DNA from: CAZFDT01 sp964518335
Lineage (GTDB): Bacteria; Planctomycetota; Phycisphaerae; Phycisphaerales; Phycisphaeraceae
NCBI GenBank assembly: GCA_964518335.1
Contig: CAZFDT010000025.1
Location: 3,802 to 67,801, forward strand
DNA: 64,000 nt
Reading direction: 5' to 3'
Shown here: piece after piece, positions 14,501 through 24,227 of the stretch
Layout: each line of letters begins with the position of its first letter
Numbering within the stretch: the first letter of the stretch is position 1
Position numbers and translations under genes: made by a program
The notes under the pieces: generated by a model
Told to the model about the DNA's origin: nothing
What the model saw: the letters and a program-made list of their open reading frames with translations, nothing else
The model's database searches: none

Positions 14501-16813
14501 CATCGCCGTTTTGGCTTCGTCGGCCGACAGGCCCTGGCGCTGCATCAGGTCATCGACGATCCACTGCTTGCCGTGCTCCTCCATGTTGGTGTGGCACGCC
14601 AGGCAGCCGACGTTGTTGAAGATGAGCCGGCCGCGCTCGACCTCCTGCTTGGCCTGCTCCTCGCTGACTGCCGGGGGCGTCTGCGGCTCGTACGTCGGCA
14701 GCGGTTTGCCCTGCGCCTCGTAGTACGCCTTGCTCGGCTCGGCGCGCAGCAGGTAGTGCGCCATCGCCGTCGTCTCCACCCGCGTCCGCAGGATGTCCAC
14801 CGGCGTCGAGTTGTTCTCCAGCATGAAAAAGTGCGGCATCCGCGTCATCGGGCGGAACGCCTTGGGCGACCAGATCCACGACGCGAGCATCTCGTGCGAC
14901 AGCTTGTGCTTGACGTGCGTCAGCGCCGGGCCCATGAGCTTGAAGTCAGCCGCGGACTGCACGTCCGTCACCGCGTGACACCCGGCGCAGCCGAGCTGCA
15001 CAAAGAGTTTGCGGCCTTCGTACAGGCGCGGCGCCTCGTTCTTGATGTCGAATACGCCCGTGTGGCATCGATTGCACGAGCTCTCGACGTATTCGAGGCT
15101 GTGCATCGGCTTTTCCCAGTGCATGTAGTGGATGTGGTGCCACCCGTACGCCCGGGTCCAGTATTCCTCCTGCGTGACGGCGGTGGCGTGCGCCTGGCGG
15201 CCGGGCACGTGGTACTGCACCTTGCCGTGCGCCCCGTGATCGGGCGCGAAGATCGTCGCATCGTCGGGACTGGCCAGATTCACGTCGTGCTGCACGACGG
15301 TGGGCGCCGCCTCATGCGACTGGGCCGCCGCCACCGCCGCGCGAACCGCCTGCCCGTCCGCCGCGGCGCTGGCCAACTGCAACGAATGCTTCTTCGACTC
15401 CCCGGCGATCAGCGCCCGGGGCACCGGCGCGCCCGTCGCCGCATCCACCCACATGTCCCGCGGCGTGTGCGCCGTGTGCTCGAACTGCGTCTCCTGCCCC
15501 GCGCCCTCGTGGCACGACGTGCAGCCGACCATCTTCATCGGGTGCTTGGAGTCGGGCTCGACGTACAGATCCATCCGCGGGTGGCCCAGCAGCACGGGGC
15601 TGGCCGACAGTTCCGGCAGACCCCGGCCCTTGCGTGCCGCGTTGTAGGCCGTCACCAGCTCGTGGCGGTACAGCCCGCGCAACTGACCGAACGCCTCGTC
15701 GCCCAGGGCCTGACGCAGCAGGGCCTTGACGTCCTCGAGGTAATAGCCCAGCGGCTTGTACGTGGCCGCGCGATCCTCGCCGAGGTATGCGGCTATACGG
15801 TCCAGCTCGGCGTCGAGCTGCGCCGCCTCGATCGCCTTTTCCCCCTTGGCTGCACGCACGGCATTCACACCCGCCAGCGCGCTCTGCCGCGCCTTGTCCA
15901 GACCCGACTCCAGCTTCGCCGCCCGCGCCGCATCCTCCCAGAACCCACGCAGCACCACCGGGTGGTTGATCGCGTCCACATCCTGTCCCTGCGCCCGCGC
16001 AAGCTGACGCTCGGCGAACATCAGCAGGTTCGTCTCCTCGAACGACGGGTTGTCGATGTTGACGTGACAGCTCTGGCAGCGGTCGATCGTCTCGACGGTG
16101 AGAAAGTTCAGGTCCGTGCGCACGCCCGGCACGACCACCTGCTGCACCTTCTCCGACGGGTTGAACCAGTCCAGCAGCGGCGCGTTGCGCATCGTCTGGC
16201 CCAGCTTGGCCAGGCCCGTCGGATTGAGCTGCGCCAGGCGCTCGTCCACCGTGTTGATCTTGCGCTCGATCTCGTCGATCTCCTTCTGGATCGCCAGCAC
16301 CTGCGCCTGCAGGTCGTCGATCTTCTGCTGTGCCGCGGCCATGTTCTGCTCGGCGCTACGGATGCTCTGCTCGTCGTTGTTGAGTTCGTCCTGAATTTTT
16401 CGGCGGCGTTCGATCAGGTTGCGCACCGTCGTCGAGTCGGCGCCTTCGGTGATCGTCAGCCGTTCGATCTGCTGCGTGAGCGGGCCGATCTCGCCCTTCT
16501 TCACGGCGGCCTTGAGGTCGATCTTCTTCTTGTCCTCCAGCGCCGCGGCGTAGTCGGCCTGGGCCCTGGCGATGTCGGCGTGCGGCAGCGACGCCTGCAG
16601 TTCCGCGCGCTGCGCTTCGAGCTGGGCCTTCTCCTGCAGCGTCTGGGCGTCGCGCGCCGCCTGCGCGGCCTCGGTCGTCATCGCCACCTGCCACGCATTG
16701 CCCGCCCGCTGATAGTGACGCCACTCCCGGTTCCAGTCGGCGCGCACCAGCAGCAGCGTGCCTACGAGCAGCAGCAGCGCTGAACCTGCGAAGATCAGGT
16801 TCAGCTTCTTCAT
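11549..16813 (-). CDS. Octahaem cytochrome c with C-terminal cupredoxin domain
   Basis: 1754 residues from the ATG at 16813 (an ATG ten codons earlier is possible). The N-terminus is a signal anchor (residues 3-22, LIFAGSALLLLVGTLLLV). Residues ~40-215 are a long coiled coil rich in Gln, Glu, Ala and Lys. Eight CxxCH haem sites follow: CQSCH (~246), CTSCH (~431), CNRCH (~582), CAGCH (~610), CLACH (~738), CNGCH (~916), CYGCH (~1094) and CYQCH (~1297). An Asp/Gly/Tyr-rich acidic linker comes at ~1330-1365, more alpha-helical cytochrome sequence to ~1480, a Pro/Ala linker, and from ~1530 a cupredoxin domain with HNSDNTLHN and KCAVHPWMGA. I know of no named family with this order. Context points to a membrane-anchored periplasmic electron carrier feeding the downstream aa3 oxidase. 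Confidence 0.85.
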   Translation of the reverse strand: MKKLNLIFAGSALLLLVGTLLLVRADWNREWRHYQRAGNAWQVAMTTEAAQAARDAQTLQEKAQLEAQRAELQASLPHADIARAQADYAAALEDKKKIDLKAAVKKGEIGPLTQQIERLTITEGADSTTVRNLIERRRKIQDELNNDEQSIRSAEQNMAAAQQKIDDLQAQVLAIQKEIDEIERKINTVDERLAQLNPTGLAKLGQTMRNAPLLDWFNPSEKVQQVVVPGVRTDLNFLTVETIDRCQSCHVNIDNPSFEETNLLMFAERQLARAQGQDVDAINHPVVLRGFWEDAARAAKLESGLDKARQSALAGVNAVRAAKGEKAIEAAQLDAELDRIAAYLGEDRAATYKPLGYYLEDVKALLRQALGDEAFGQLRGLYRHELVTAYNAARKGRGLPELSASPVLLGHPRMDLYVEPDSKHPMKMVGCTSCHEGAGQETQFEHTAHTPRDMWVDAATGAPVPRALIAGESKKHSLQLASAAADGQAVRAAVAAAQSHEAAPTVVQHDVNLASPDDATIFAPDHGAHGKVQYHVPGRQAHATAVTQEEYWTRAYGWHHIHYMHWEKPMHSLEYVESSCNRCHTGVFDIKNEAPRLYEGRKLFVQLGCAGCHAVTDVQSAADFKLMGPALTHVKHKLSHEMLASWIWSPKAFRPMTRMPHFFMLENNSTPVDILRTRVETTAMAHYLLRAEPSKAYYEAQGKPLPTYEPQTPPAVSEEQAKQEVERGRLIFNNVGCLACHTNMEEHGKQWIVDDLMQRQGLSADEAKTAMQALGKDDPDGGYNARQWYAMEHLRDRVTQVGPEISGVGTKLLAGRTPEEARKWVYDWVRNPQHYSDYSIMPSLRLTESEASDLSAYLLSLQRPGYTPDKFAMGDDENAMLGKLVELLDPARTVAADHDAQMMFLGQKMIAHYGCNGCHIVPGMEDLASACTSLDDWGLKDPHKLDFGYFDHAFDKARNSPFTIHRVAHEGLTADAPHVHAKSDKLKTETVAWETMHGLERRPWLYHKMHNSRVYDRGRTQLDGSIDASGIHPGKPYDKLKMPKFFMTDAQAKALVTFVTSIRKPLVDDSLIVGKRPENQMLAHGRQTAEMFNCYGCHNIEGNGVLVQQYFEVLRPDGSFNYDHLNNAPPRLLGQGSKTQPDWLAYFLNNVHPLRPWLRIRMPSYPLHAHETTHINDYFASASLTMAEQMGGIVEPIQAFRASAPDAAWWDAQSLEQPVRRLKAWGLKLDLIRPAQVDPRTASEPERAAAWNRLLKDVAFLTDVNHIQYPFPMTPRPNLTAEQFARGEALFNELRCYQCHAVGDEQTLARLHDLETKGKPAAPADDEGDEGDYGDYGDAAPAAPQAAADDDDYGDDYGTGEQPGKAKALSVDDVLPVQLIGGKLYTAPNLIHSAHRLRWDWFHKWLMEPATIQPGTAMPQWFPGGHSAFANFPAAAKDKAESLYGYSGEDQMRLLMDFVYAMGYRNYTPGAEKLYGAEQPKVELTALERPKPREGDPAPEATTATPETVAPAAPVEAPKPIVEPTVSAIELHEGEADFQGTRVVGVVKFEGQRPRRGVIRMVQDKFCEDFHRDGPRVLSEDLIVNDKGELKNAFVYVKTGLPGGPYEIPDDKKQPKIDQVGCMYTPHVMGMVAGQLDIHNSDNTLHNVDMKSASNGSFNEGMPVAGMVLKKSFNKPELGVQFKCAVHPWMGATLHVLDHPFFAVSDVEGRFEIKGLPPGSYTLEVIHDKTAAATIPVTVQANKSVRVDGTVAPK

Positions 16814-17359
16814 GTTCCGAAACGTGTCGGTAGGAACCGGCATGCCCAACCATCCTTGTCCAGATGAACCCTGACCGCGATCCCCCGCGCCCGCTCCTGC
16901 AACTTTGCCCGACGACCGGAGGCGGGGCTCCCCGGGGCGAGTTTGGAAGAGTTTTAGTGTAGAAGCGCCCGCCACGCAACGTATTGGCGTGTCCGATGAT
17001 CCGGCGATGTGACGGCCGCGGGCGACGCGCGGCCGAGTGGTCGCTGCACTTGGCCCAAGGCGAGCTGAGCCCGCATATGGCCGGGCTCGGGCGGATGCCT
17101 GGCCGGACTGACCGGGGCGGCCGGGGGGTTTTCGGACGTGACGGCCCGGTTTTGTCGTCGGGGTCGGGTAAGGCGGCGGCGACATTGCCCGATATCAGGA
17201 GCAGGAGGTAGGGTCTTGCGACGAACCCGGCAGGCTCGTCTGACGTAAGATATAGGAATTGGGAGGTTGAGGTTGTGGACTGGACCGGCCTCGTCGGGCT
17301 GGGCCTCAAAGCTGGGGGATGTCGTCAAGGGACCTCTTCGCAAGGGCCATACGCAGCTC
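16814..17359. other. Intergenic region between divergent respiratory and exosortase loci
   Basis: A 546-base gap between divergently transcribed genes; promoters for both sides must lie here. Minus-strand TACACT near 16957-16962 is a possible -10 for the octahaem gene. Plus-strand TAAGATATAGG near 17245-17257 is AT-rich and could be a -10 for the exosortase gene. Neither has a convincing -35. No RNA gene or long repeat is seen. Confidence 0.4.
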
Positions 17360-19639
17360 ATGACCAGCGCGCCCGCCAGTATGGCCAAACCGCAGGACAC
17401 GCCGGCCCTGGTTCCCCCGGCCGGGTGGGTGTGGATCGCCGTGTTGGCCGTGCTCTTCGTGGCCATGTTCCGCGACTGGCTGATTCGCATGTTGCGCATC
17501 GCCACCAATGCCTCAGGCACGACGTTCTTTGAAGTGCTCGGCGACGTGTTCGGGCAGAGTTGGAACCCCGACTGGTCGCATGCGCTGGTGATCCCGTTCA
17601 TCAGCCTGTTCTACATCCACCTGCACCGCAGCGAGCTGGCGGCCAGTCGAGCCGACCGACGTTGGCGTCCGCTGGAGCACGGGCTGCAGTGGGGGGCGCT
17701 GCTGATCACGGGGCTTTGGCTGCTGCTGGACACGAGGCTGTTCCCGGCCCGGCTGGCGGGGGTGATGGCCTTTGCGTTGCGCGGGCCGCTGATGTGGGGT
17801 TCGCTGCTGTTGACCCTGCTGGGCCCGCTGCTGTTTTCGGCGGTATGGAGGCCGATGCTGCATCGCATGGGCGTGAAGGTCGAGACGGCGATGTGGTGTC
17901 GATGCCTGGGCCTGTGCATTCTGGTCATCGGCATCGCCAACTACATCTACTGGATCTATCCCGGCCGCAACGACATGCTGCAGGGCTACAGCGTGGTGCT
18001 GGCGCTCTTTGGCCTGCTGCTGATGGTCCTGGGCCCGCAGCGCATGGCGGTGCTGTGGTTCCCGGTGCTGTTCCTGGTGTTCTCGGTGAAGATCGCCGAC
18101 CGCCAGTGGGAGCAGATCGCCTGGCAGTTGCAGTGGATCGCCAGCCGATCGGCGGCGGTGGTGCTCAACGGCCTGGTGTTCATCACCGGCGTGCACGTGG
18201 ACATCAGCGGCACGACGATCGAGCTGTACCGCGGCGTGGAGGAGCTGGGCAAGCTCAACGTCGCCGAGGCGTGCGCGGGCCTGCGCATGCTCATGGCGTT
18301 CCTGTCGCTGGGCGTGGCCATGGCGTTTCTGTTCGAGCGGCCGTGGTGGCAGCGCCTGGTCATGGTGGCCATGACCGTGCCGATCGCCCTGCTGGTGAAC
18401 ATCGGCCGCGTCACGATCCTGGGGCTGCTCTACCCGATCAACAAGGACCTGGCCTCCGGCGACTTCCACACCCTCGTGGGGCTCTTGATGCTCTTCCCCG
18501 CCATGCTGCTGTTCATGGCCATGGGGTGGGTGATGGACAAGCTGATTGTGTACGACCACTCGCACGCGCAGGCGGCCGCACCGCGTCCGGCGGCGGCGCA
18601 GGACGGCGAGGACGAGGTGGAAGTGGAAATGCTCGGCCCGCGCGTGTGGGCGGGCCTGGCCTGCGGCGTGGCGCTGATGCTGGGGATCGGGGCGGCCTAT
18701 GGCATGGTGGTGCTCACCAGTCGGCCCGACTTGGCGCCGGCGGGGTGGTCGCACGAACTGTTGATGGGCGGCGCGGCGGCGGCGGCCGCGGCGCTGGTGG
18801 CGCTGGCGGCGTGGCTGGTGGTGCGCGCGGTGCGTCGAGCCGGTATGACGCGCGGACTGGCGTTGGGCCTGGCCGCGGGCGTGTTGCTGTCCTCGGCGGC
18901 CGGTCTGTTCGCCACGGTCAGGGCCAATCGCCTAGTGCTGATCAAGAAGGAAGTGCCCCTGCGGCAGAAGCTGTGGCAACTGCCCGAGTCCACCAAGGGT
19001 TGGACCATTGTGGGCAAGGACGAGATTCTCTCGTCGGAGATGCAGGCGGAGTTGGGCACGCCCGACTATTTGAGCCGCACCTACCGGGACATGACGATCA
19101 CCGACGGCGACGGCGCGGCGATCGCGCGGCTGCACGTGGCGTACTACACGGGCACGCCGGACACGGTTCCGCACGTGCCCGATCGCTGCTACGTCGCCGG
19201 CGGCGTGCAGCCGATCAACACCAGCGGTGTGACGCTGCGCGTCGGCGGGGCGGGATTCACCCAGGACGACGACGGCCAGACGTGGGCGCTGGCACGGCTG
19301 CACCCCGAGCCGGTGCGCATCCCGCGCGACGCCATCCCGGCGACGCGCTTCACCTTCGCCGCGTCCAAGGACGACACCCGCGCGTCGAACGTGATCTACT
19401 TCTTCGCCGCCAACGGTAAGTTCCTGGCCACACCCGAAGCGGTGCGGGCCCAGGCGTTTGGTCTCAAAGACCAATACAGCTATTACTGCAAGATCGAGGT
19501 CGGCTTTTTCGGCGTGTCCGACCCCGACGAGGCCGCCCAACGCACCGGCGCGTTGTTGAGCGTGCTGTTGCCGGAGATCATGGCGTGTCTGCCCGACTGG
19601 GTGGATGTGACCGAAGGACGTTATCCGCCCAGGGAATAG
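17360..19639 (+). CDS. Exosortase fused to EpsI-like (DUF3485) domain
   Basis: 759 residues from the ATG at 17360; a TTG start 31 codons earlier is possible. The N-terminal ~430 residues hold about ten TM helices and the exosortase triad: Cys305 in EACAGLR, Arg350 in NIGRVTI and His370 in GDFHTLVG. After a charged cytoplasmic loop (QDGEDEVEVEM) come three more hydrophobic helices, then a soluble extracytoplasmic EpsI-type domain (~545-759) with the family signature VPDRCYVAGGVQP. Exosortases cleave PEP-CTERM-type sorting signals at the membrane and are usually encoded with exopolysaccharide genes, as here. Separate xrt and epsI genes are more usual; here they are one chain. No PEP-CTERM substrate was seen in this window. 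Confidence 0.88.
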   Translation: MTSAPASMAKPQDTPALVPPAGWVWIAVLAVLFVAMFRDWLIRMLRIATNASGTTFFEVLGDVFGQSWNPDWSHALVIPFISLFYIHLHRSELAASRADRRWRPLEHGLQWGALLITGLWLLLDTRLFPARLAGVMAFALRGPLMWGSLLLTLLGPLLFSAVWRPMLHRMGVKVETAMWCRCLGLCILVIGIANYIYWIYPGRNDMLQGYSVVLALFGLLLMVLGPQRMAVLWFPVLFLVFSVKIADRQWEQIAWQLQWIASRSAAVVLNGLVFITGVHVDISGTTIELYRGVEELGKLNVAEACAGLRMLMAFLSLGVAMAFLFERPWWQRLVMVAMTVPIALLVNIGRVTILGLLYPINKDLASGDFHTLVGLLMLFPAMLLFMAMGWVMDKLIVYDHSHAQAAAPRPAAAQDGEDEVEVEMLGPRVWAGLACGVALMLGIGAAYGMVVLTSRPDLAPAGWSHELLMGGAAAAAAALVALAAWLVVRAVRRAGMTRGLALGLAAGVLLSSAAGLFATVRANRLVLIKKEVPLRQKLWQLPESTKGWTIVGKDEILSSEMQAELGTPDYLSRTYRDMTITDGDGAAIARLHVAYYTGTPDTVPHVPDRCYVAGGVQPINTSGVTLRVGGAGFTQDDDGQTWALARLHPEPVRIPRDAIPATRFTFAASKDDTRASNVIYFFAANGKFLATPEAVRAQAFGLKDQYSYYCKIEVGFFGVSDPDEAAQRTGALLSVLLPEIMACLPDWVDVTEGRYPPRE

Positions 19640-19689
19640 CCGCCCGCGGCCGATGACCGAAAGCTCAACGATCCAGGAGACCCGTTTCG

Positions 19690-22600
19690 ATGCCTGCTCG
19701 CGTCAACACCACGTTTGTGATCATCCTGGCCCTGGCCATCGTCGTGCTCGTCGGCGGCGTGGGCCTGATCTGGATGTTCGTCATCCGCACCGATCCGCAG
19801 CACCAGATCCAGCGCGGCGACGAGTTCGCCGAGGTGGGCAACTGGAGCAAGGCCGTCGAATACTACGGCAAGGCGCTGCGCAACAAGCGCGACGACGTGG
19901 ACCTGATCCTCAAGTACACCGACGGCGTGAGCAAGCTCACGACCAGCACGGCCATCGACGCTCGCCGTTACATCGAGCAGATGCTCACCTGGTGGCGGCG
20001 CGCTTCGGAGCTGGACCCGGCCCGCCCCGAGCCCATCGAGGCGCTGATGGGCCTGTACCTGAACCTGGGCCGCGACCTGGGCGACGCGGGGTCGTGGGAC
20101 CGCATGCTCGAGCAGTCGCAGGCGCTGCTGAACTCCAACCCGAACATGCTGGTGGCCCGCAAGTACCGCGGTATCGCCCAGGCCAACCGCATGCGCGCCG
20201 TCGAGGTCAACGATCAGGACCGCCAGACCACGCGCGACGACCTGCTGGTCGTGCTCGAGCGCGACCCCGACGACGCCGAGGCGATCTATCACCTGGCCCT
20301 GTGGAACCTGCTGGAAGCCCGCCGCGTGGCCACCGGCGCCCTGGGCGATCCGAAGCTGGCCCAGCAACTGCGCGATGACGCGGTGAACCGCCTAGCGGCG
20401 TCGGTGGAGCGTCACCCGCAGGACCGTCGCCGACGGCTGGACCTGATCACCATCCTGGTGGACCCGTCGGTGAACCAGGCCGACCGAGCCATGCCTTTTG
20501 TGGCGGGGCTCGAGCAGGAGATGTTGACCAATCCGCACCCGGCGACGTACGTGCTGGCAACGGCCGACCTGATCATGCGCCTGGACCGCCAGCCGGTGGA
20601 CCCCGAGGAATCGAGCACGGCGACGCGCGGGCTGGTGCGGGCGCAGGAACTGCTCAAGAGTGCCTCGCAAGCCAACCCCGAGGACATCCGCTTCCGCGTG
20701 GCCTACGGTCGGGCCCTGTCGATGCAGCAGAAGATCGACGAGGCGCTGGCGGTGCTCAACGAAGCGAGAAAGCTCACCGGGCGAGCCACCGCTGTGGACG
20801 CGCTGCGCTCGGCGGACCTGCGGCTAAGCGCGCACCTGCAGTACGGCGACCTGCTGCTGACCAAGGCCGCCATGACCCAAGACCGCGAGCAGCGTGAGAA
20901 GCTCATCGACGAGGTGGACCAGGTCGCGCGCTACCTGCGCACCGAAAGCGGCGAGAACCCCAGCGTGAGCCTGCTGTCGGGCAAGCTCGACCTGGCCCGC
21001 GGCGACGTGGGCAACGCCCTCAAGAGGTTCACTGCAGCAAGCACGCAGTTCCGCGACCAGAACCCCGAGGCGCTGCTCCTGGCCGCCCGCGCCGCCATCT
21101 CCATGCGCGAGTGGGGAGCCGCGGCGTCGAACCTGCAGAAGCTCATCGTCATCCGCCCGGACCTGGAGACGGCACGGCTGGAACTGGCCCGCCTTTACCT
21201 GCAGATGCAGGACAAGGAGCGCGCCCGCGTGCAGATTCAGCAGGCGCTGCGCGCCAACCCCGACAGCCGCGAGGCCAACGCCATGTTGACCTCGCTCAAG
21301 GCCCAGGAGGGCGACGTCGATCAGGCCATCGCCGACCTGCGCAAGCTCGGCCCGTCGCGCGACGCGCGGCAGACGATGCAACTGGCCCAGGTCCTGCTGC
21401 TCAAGAGCACCCAGGCCGCCAAGGACAGCGATCGCGACAAGCTCGCCGCCGAGGCCCGCAGCCTGGTGGCCGAGCTTTACGAGACCAACCCCGCCGATCT
21501 GAACGTGCTGCAGACGCTGCTGCGCCTCACCGGCGAGAAGTCCGAGGCCGTCAAGCTCATTCAGCGGGCGCGCGACGCCGGCGGCGACAAGCGCAACCTC
21601 GACTTCCTGCAGAGCCAGGTCGAGGGCGATCTGGACAACGAGCGCATGACCGCGTTCGTCTTCGAGGAGATCGACAAGATCGACGATCCGATCCGCCGCC
21701 ACCTGGTGCGGCACGAGCTGTACAACCGCATGGGCGACCGCGACAAGGCCCGCGTCGAGCTGGAGGCGGCGGAGAAACTCGACCCCGACAACGCGACCGT
21801 TGTGGCCGTGCAGTTCAACGCGGCGCTGCAGGACCAGAACTACGCGGCGGCGGAGAAGCTGGCCAACAAGGCGGCCAAGCTGAGCCTGGACCTGGCCGAG
21901 GGTCTGTTCTACTACGGTCGTCTGGAGCTGGCGCGCGGGCGCAACGACGAGGCGGTCAACAGCTTCCGCCGCGGCCTGATGCTGCGTGCGACCTATTCCG
22001 AGGGCCACCGCATGCTCGGCGACGCGCTGCGGGCGCGCAACGACTTGGGCGCCGCTGTCGAGTCCTACCGCGTGGCCCTGGAGCAGAAGCCCGACAACGT
22101 CGCGGCGATTCGCGGGCTGGCGATGGCGCACGACGCGCTGCGCGACACGGCCAACGCTCTGGCGGCGCTCAAGCGCGCCGTGCAGTTCGCCCCCAATGAC
22201 CGCCAGCTCCTGGAGGAGTACCTCAACTACGAGATGCAGCACGGCGATCCGCAGCAGGCCCTGGCCGTGCGAGCGCGCATCGCCGCGTCCAATCCCGGCG
22301 ACACCGACAACCGTCGCACGCTGGCGCTGACCTACGCCCAGACCGGCCAGGTCGCCGAGGCGCAGAAGATCGTGGACGACTTGATCCAGACCCAGGGCAA
22401 GACGCGGCCGAACGTGGCGGTGGCCGCCTCGGTCAAGCGCAGCGCCGGCGACATGCCCGGCGCGGTGGCGACGCTGGAGCAGTACATCCAGTCGCGCGGC
22501 GACAGCGCTGAGATGGACGACTACCTGCTGCTGGGTCGGTTCTTCATCGCCTCGGGCCTGGGCGATCAGGCGCAGGCGGCCTATCGACTGGCGATCGAGC

Positions 22601-24210
22601 GCGAGGACCCCAAGCTCAAGCCGGCGACGCGCGAGCTGGCGGACCTGATGTTCGATCGTGGCGTGGGCGACGAGGCGTCAGTCCTGTACGAGCAGTTGTA
22701 CGCCGCGGCCCCTGCCGACCCGCGGGTGGCGCTGCGCTATGCCGAGACGCTGCTGCGTGTGGACCGGATGGCCGACGCGGTGAAGGTGCTCGACGCCGAG
22801 ACCAGGCGTGCGGGCGACTCGGTCGAGGCGCTGCTGCTGCGGTCGCTGATTGCGATGCAGCAGGGCGATGAGGCCAATGCGGTGAAGATGCTCGATCAGG
22901 CGATCGAGAAGCAGCCCAACCGCGCGATGAGCTACTACCAGCGTGCCCAGGCGCGTGCGGCCGATCCGCGCGCCGAGCGTCAGGTGACGGCGGACCTCAA
23001 CCGGGCGCTGGACCTGGACCCGAACCTGATCGCGGCGCGGCTGCTGCGTGCGGCGATCGCGCGGGAGCGCGGCGACATCTCCGGGGCGATCATCGAACTG
23101 CGTCACATCGTGACCCACAGCCCCAACTTCGTGCAGGCGAGGCTGCAGTTGGTGGACCTGTATTTCGAGACCAACCGCTTCAACGAGCTGGAGAGCCTGC
23201 TCGACGAATCGGCGCGGCTGTTCCCGAATGAGTCGGCCTGGCCGCGCATCCGCGCCCAGGTCGCCGAGCGGCGCAACCGCACCGACGAAGCCGTGCGTTT
23301 CCACGCCCGCGCGTTCGAGCTGCAGCCGATCCCCGCCAATCTTGGCAACCTCACGCTGGCGCTGCTGAAGCTGGGCAAGAACCAGGAGACGCTGAATCTG
23401 CTGACTCAACATCCGGACATGGTGTCCACGGTGCCGACGCTGCTGGCGGTGCGCGGCCGGGCCCTGCACGCCACGGGCAAGTCCGCCGAGGGTGACGAGG
23501 CCTTTGCGCTGGCGGTATCGCGCTGCAGCAGCTTCGGCCAGCTCGCCTCGGTGGCCAGGCAGGTCCGCATGGCCCTGTCCACCAACGAATCGATCCGGCT
23601 GATGGAGACCGCCGGCGCGTCGCTGTCGCAGGGATGGATGCAGCTTTCGGCGGCCCAGATTCTGATGGATGACGGCAACTGGTCGGCGGCCAACGAGCGG
23701 CTGACCCGTGCCGGCGTGGTGGTGACGCCCGACAGCCCCGAGCGGCTGCCCTATCTGCAGATGCGGGCGCTGGCCCTTTACCAGACCGGGGCCTACGATC
23801 AGGCGAAGGTCGCTTACGAGCAACTCAATGAGGCGCAGCCGAGCAATGTGGGTACACTGAACAATCTGGCGTACCTGCTGGTGGAAAACCTGGGACAGAT
23901 CGAACAGGGCCTGTCCCTGGCAGAGCAGGCGGCGAAGTTGGCGCCCGATAACGCGCAGGTGCTGGACACCCTGGGCTGGGCGCAGGTCAAGGCAGGGCAA
24001 CTGGAAAAAGCGGTCGTGACGCTGCGTCGCAGCGTGCGTTCCGAGGAATTGGCGCCGAACCAGTTCCACCTGGGTCGCGCCCTGATGCGTGCCGGTGACA
24101 GGGTCGGCGCTCGTGAGTCGCTCAACAGGGCCAAGGTTCTGGCCGAACAAATGAAGGATCAGGCGATCCTCGATGAAATTACCCGAGCCTTGGCCGAACT
24201 GGAGACGTAA
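19690..24210 (+). CDS. Giant membrane-anchored TPR protein
   Basis: 1506 residues with an AGGAGA Shine-Dalgarno at 19676-19681. An N-terminal TM anchor (~8-31, FVIILALAIVVLVGGVG) is followed by an almost continuous array of 34-residue tetratricopeptide repeats with the usual Trp/Leu/Gly/Tyr/Ala/Pro spacing, such as AVEYYGKAL and AVESYRVALEQKPDN. The C-terminal repeats (LNNLAYLLVENLGQ, LDTLGWAQVKAG) resemble the end of PEP-CTERM/XrtA-system TPR proteins. It probably acts as a periplasmic scaffold for polysaccharide export or exosortase-dependent sorting, judging from its place between the exosortase and chain-length genes. Seventeen bases separate it from the next gene. Confidence 0.88.
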   Translation: MPARVNTTFVIILALAIVVLVGGVGLIWMFVIRTDPQHQIQRGDEFAEVGNWSKAVEYYGKALRNKRDDVDLILKYTDGVSKLTTSTAIDARRYIEQMLTWWRRASELDPARPEPIEALMGLYLNLGRDLGDAGSWDRMLEQSQALLNSNPNMLVARKYRGIAQANRMRAVEVNDQDRQTTRDDLLVVLERDPDDAEAIYHLALWNLLEARRVATGALGDPKLAQQLRDDAVNRLAASVERHPQDRRRRLDLITILVDPSVNQADRAMPFVAGLEQEMLTNPHPATYVLATADLIMRLDRQPVDPEESSTATRGLVRAQELLKSASQANPEDIRFRVAYGRALSMQQKIDEALAVLNEARKLTGRATAVDALRSADLRLSAHLQYGDLLLTKAAMTQDREQREKLIDEVDQVARYLRTESGENPSVSLLSGKLDLARGDVGNALKRFTAASTQFRDQNPEALLLAARAAISMREWGAAASNLQKLIVIRPDLETARLELARLYLQMQDKERARVQIQQALRANPDSREANAMLTSLKAQEGDVDQAIADLRKLGPSRDARQTMQLAQVLLLKSTQAAKDSDRDKLAAEARSLVAELYETNPADLNVLQTLLRLTGEKSEAVKLIQRARDAGGDKRNLDFLQSQVEGDLDNERMTAFVFEEIDKIDDPIRRHLVRHELYNRMGDRDKARVELEAAEKLDPDNATVVAVQFNAALQDQNYAAAEKLANKAAKLSLDLAEGLFYYGRLELARGRNDEAVNSFRRGLMLRATYSEGHRMLGDALRARNDLGAAVESYRVALEQKPDNVAAIRGLAMAHDALRDTANALAALKRAVQFAPNDRQLLEEYLNYEMQHGDPQQALAVRARIAASNPGDTDNRRTLALTYAQTGQVAEAQKIVDDLIQTQGKTRPNVAVAASVKRSAGDMPGAVATLEQYIQSRGDSAEMDDYLLLGRFFIASGLGDQAQAAYRLAIEREDPKLKPATRELADLMFDRGVGDEASVLYEQLYAAAPADPRVALRYAETLLRVDRMADAVKVLDAETRRAGDSVEALLLRSLIAMQQGDEANAVKMLDQAIEKQPNRAMSYYQRAQARAADPRAERQVTADLNRALDLDPNLIAARLLRAAIARERGDISGAIIELRHIVTHSPNFVQARLQLVDLYFETNRFNELESLLDESARLFPNESAWPRIRAQVAERRNRTDEAVRFHARAFELQPIPANLGNLTLALLKLGKNQETLNLLTQHPDMVSTVPTLLAVRGRALHATGKSAEGDEAFALAVSRCSSFGQLASVARQVRMALSTNESIRLMETAGASLSQGWMQLSAAQILMDDGNWSAANERLTRAGVVVTPDSPERLPYLQMRALALYQTGAYDQAKVAYEQLNEAQPSNVGTLNNLAYLLVENLGQIEQGLSLAEQAAKLAPDNAQVLDTLGWAQVKAGQLEKAVVTLRRSVRSEELAPNQFHLGRALMRAGDRVGARESLNRAKVLAEQMKDQAILDEITRALAELET

Positions 24211-24227
24211 AGAGGGGCGATGCCGCT

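Noticed and set aside
12377..16783. Very long open frame on the plus strand opposite the octahaem cytochrome gene
   Set aside because: Composition is Arg/Val/His/Gly-rich without any domain. It is a G+C shadow of the minus-strand gene, which has eight haem motifs.
16814..17185. N-terminal extension of the octahaem cytochrome
   Set aside because: The extension is Pro/Arg-rich with no signal; a clear signal-anchor begins at the ATG at 16813.
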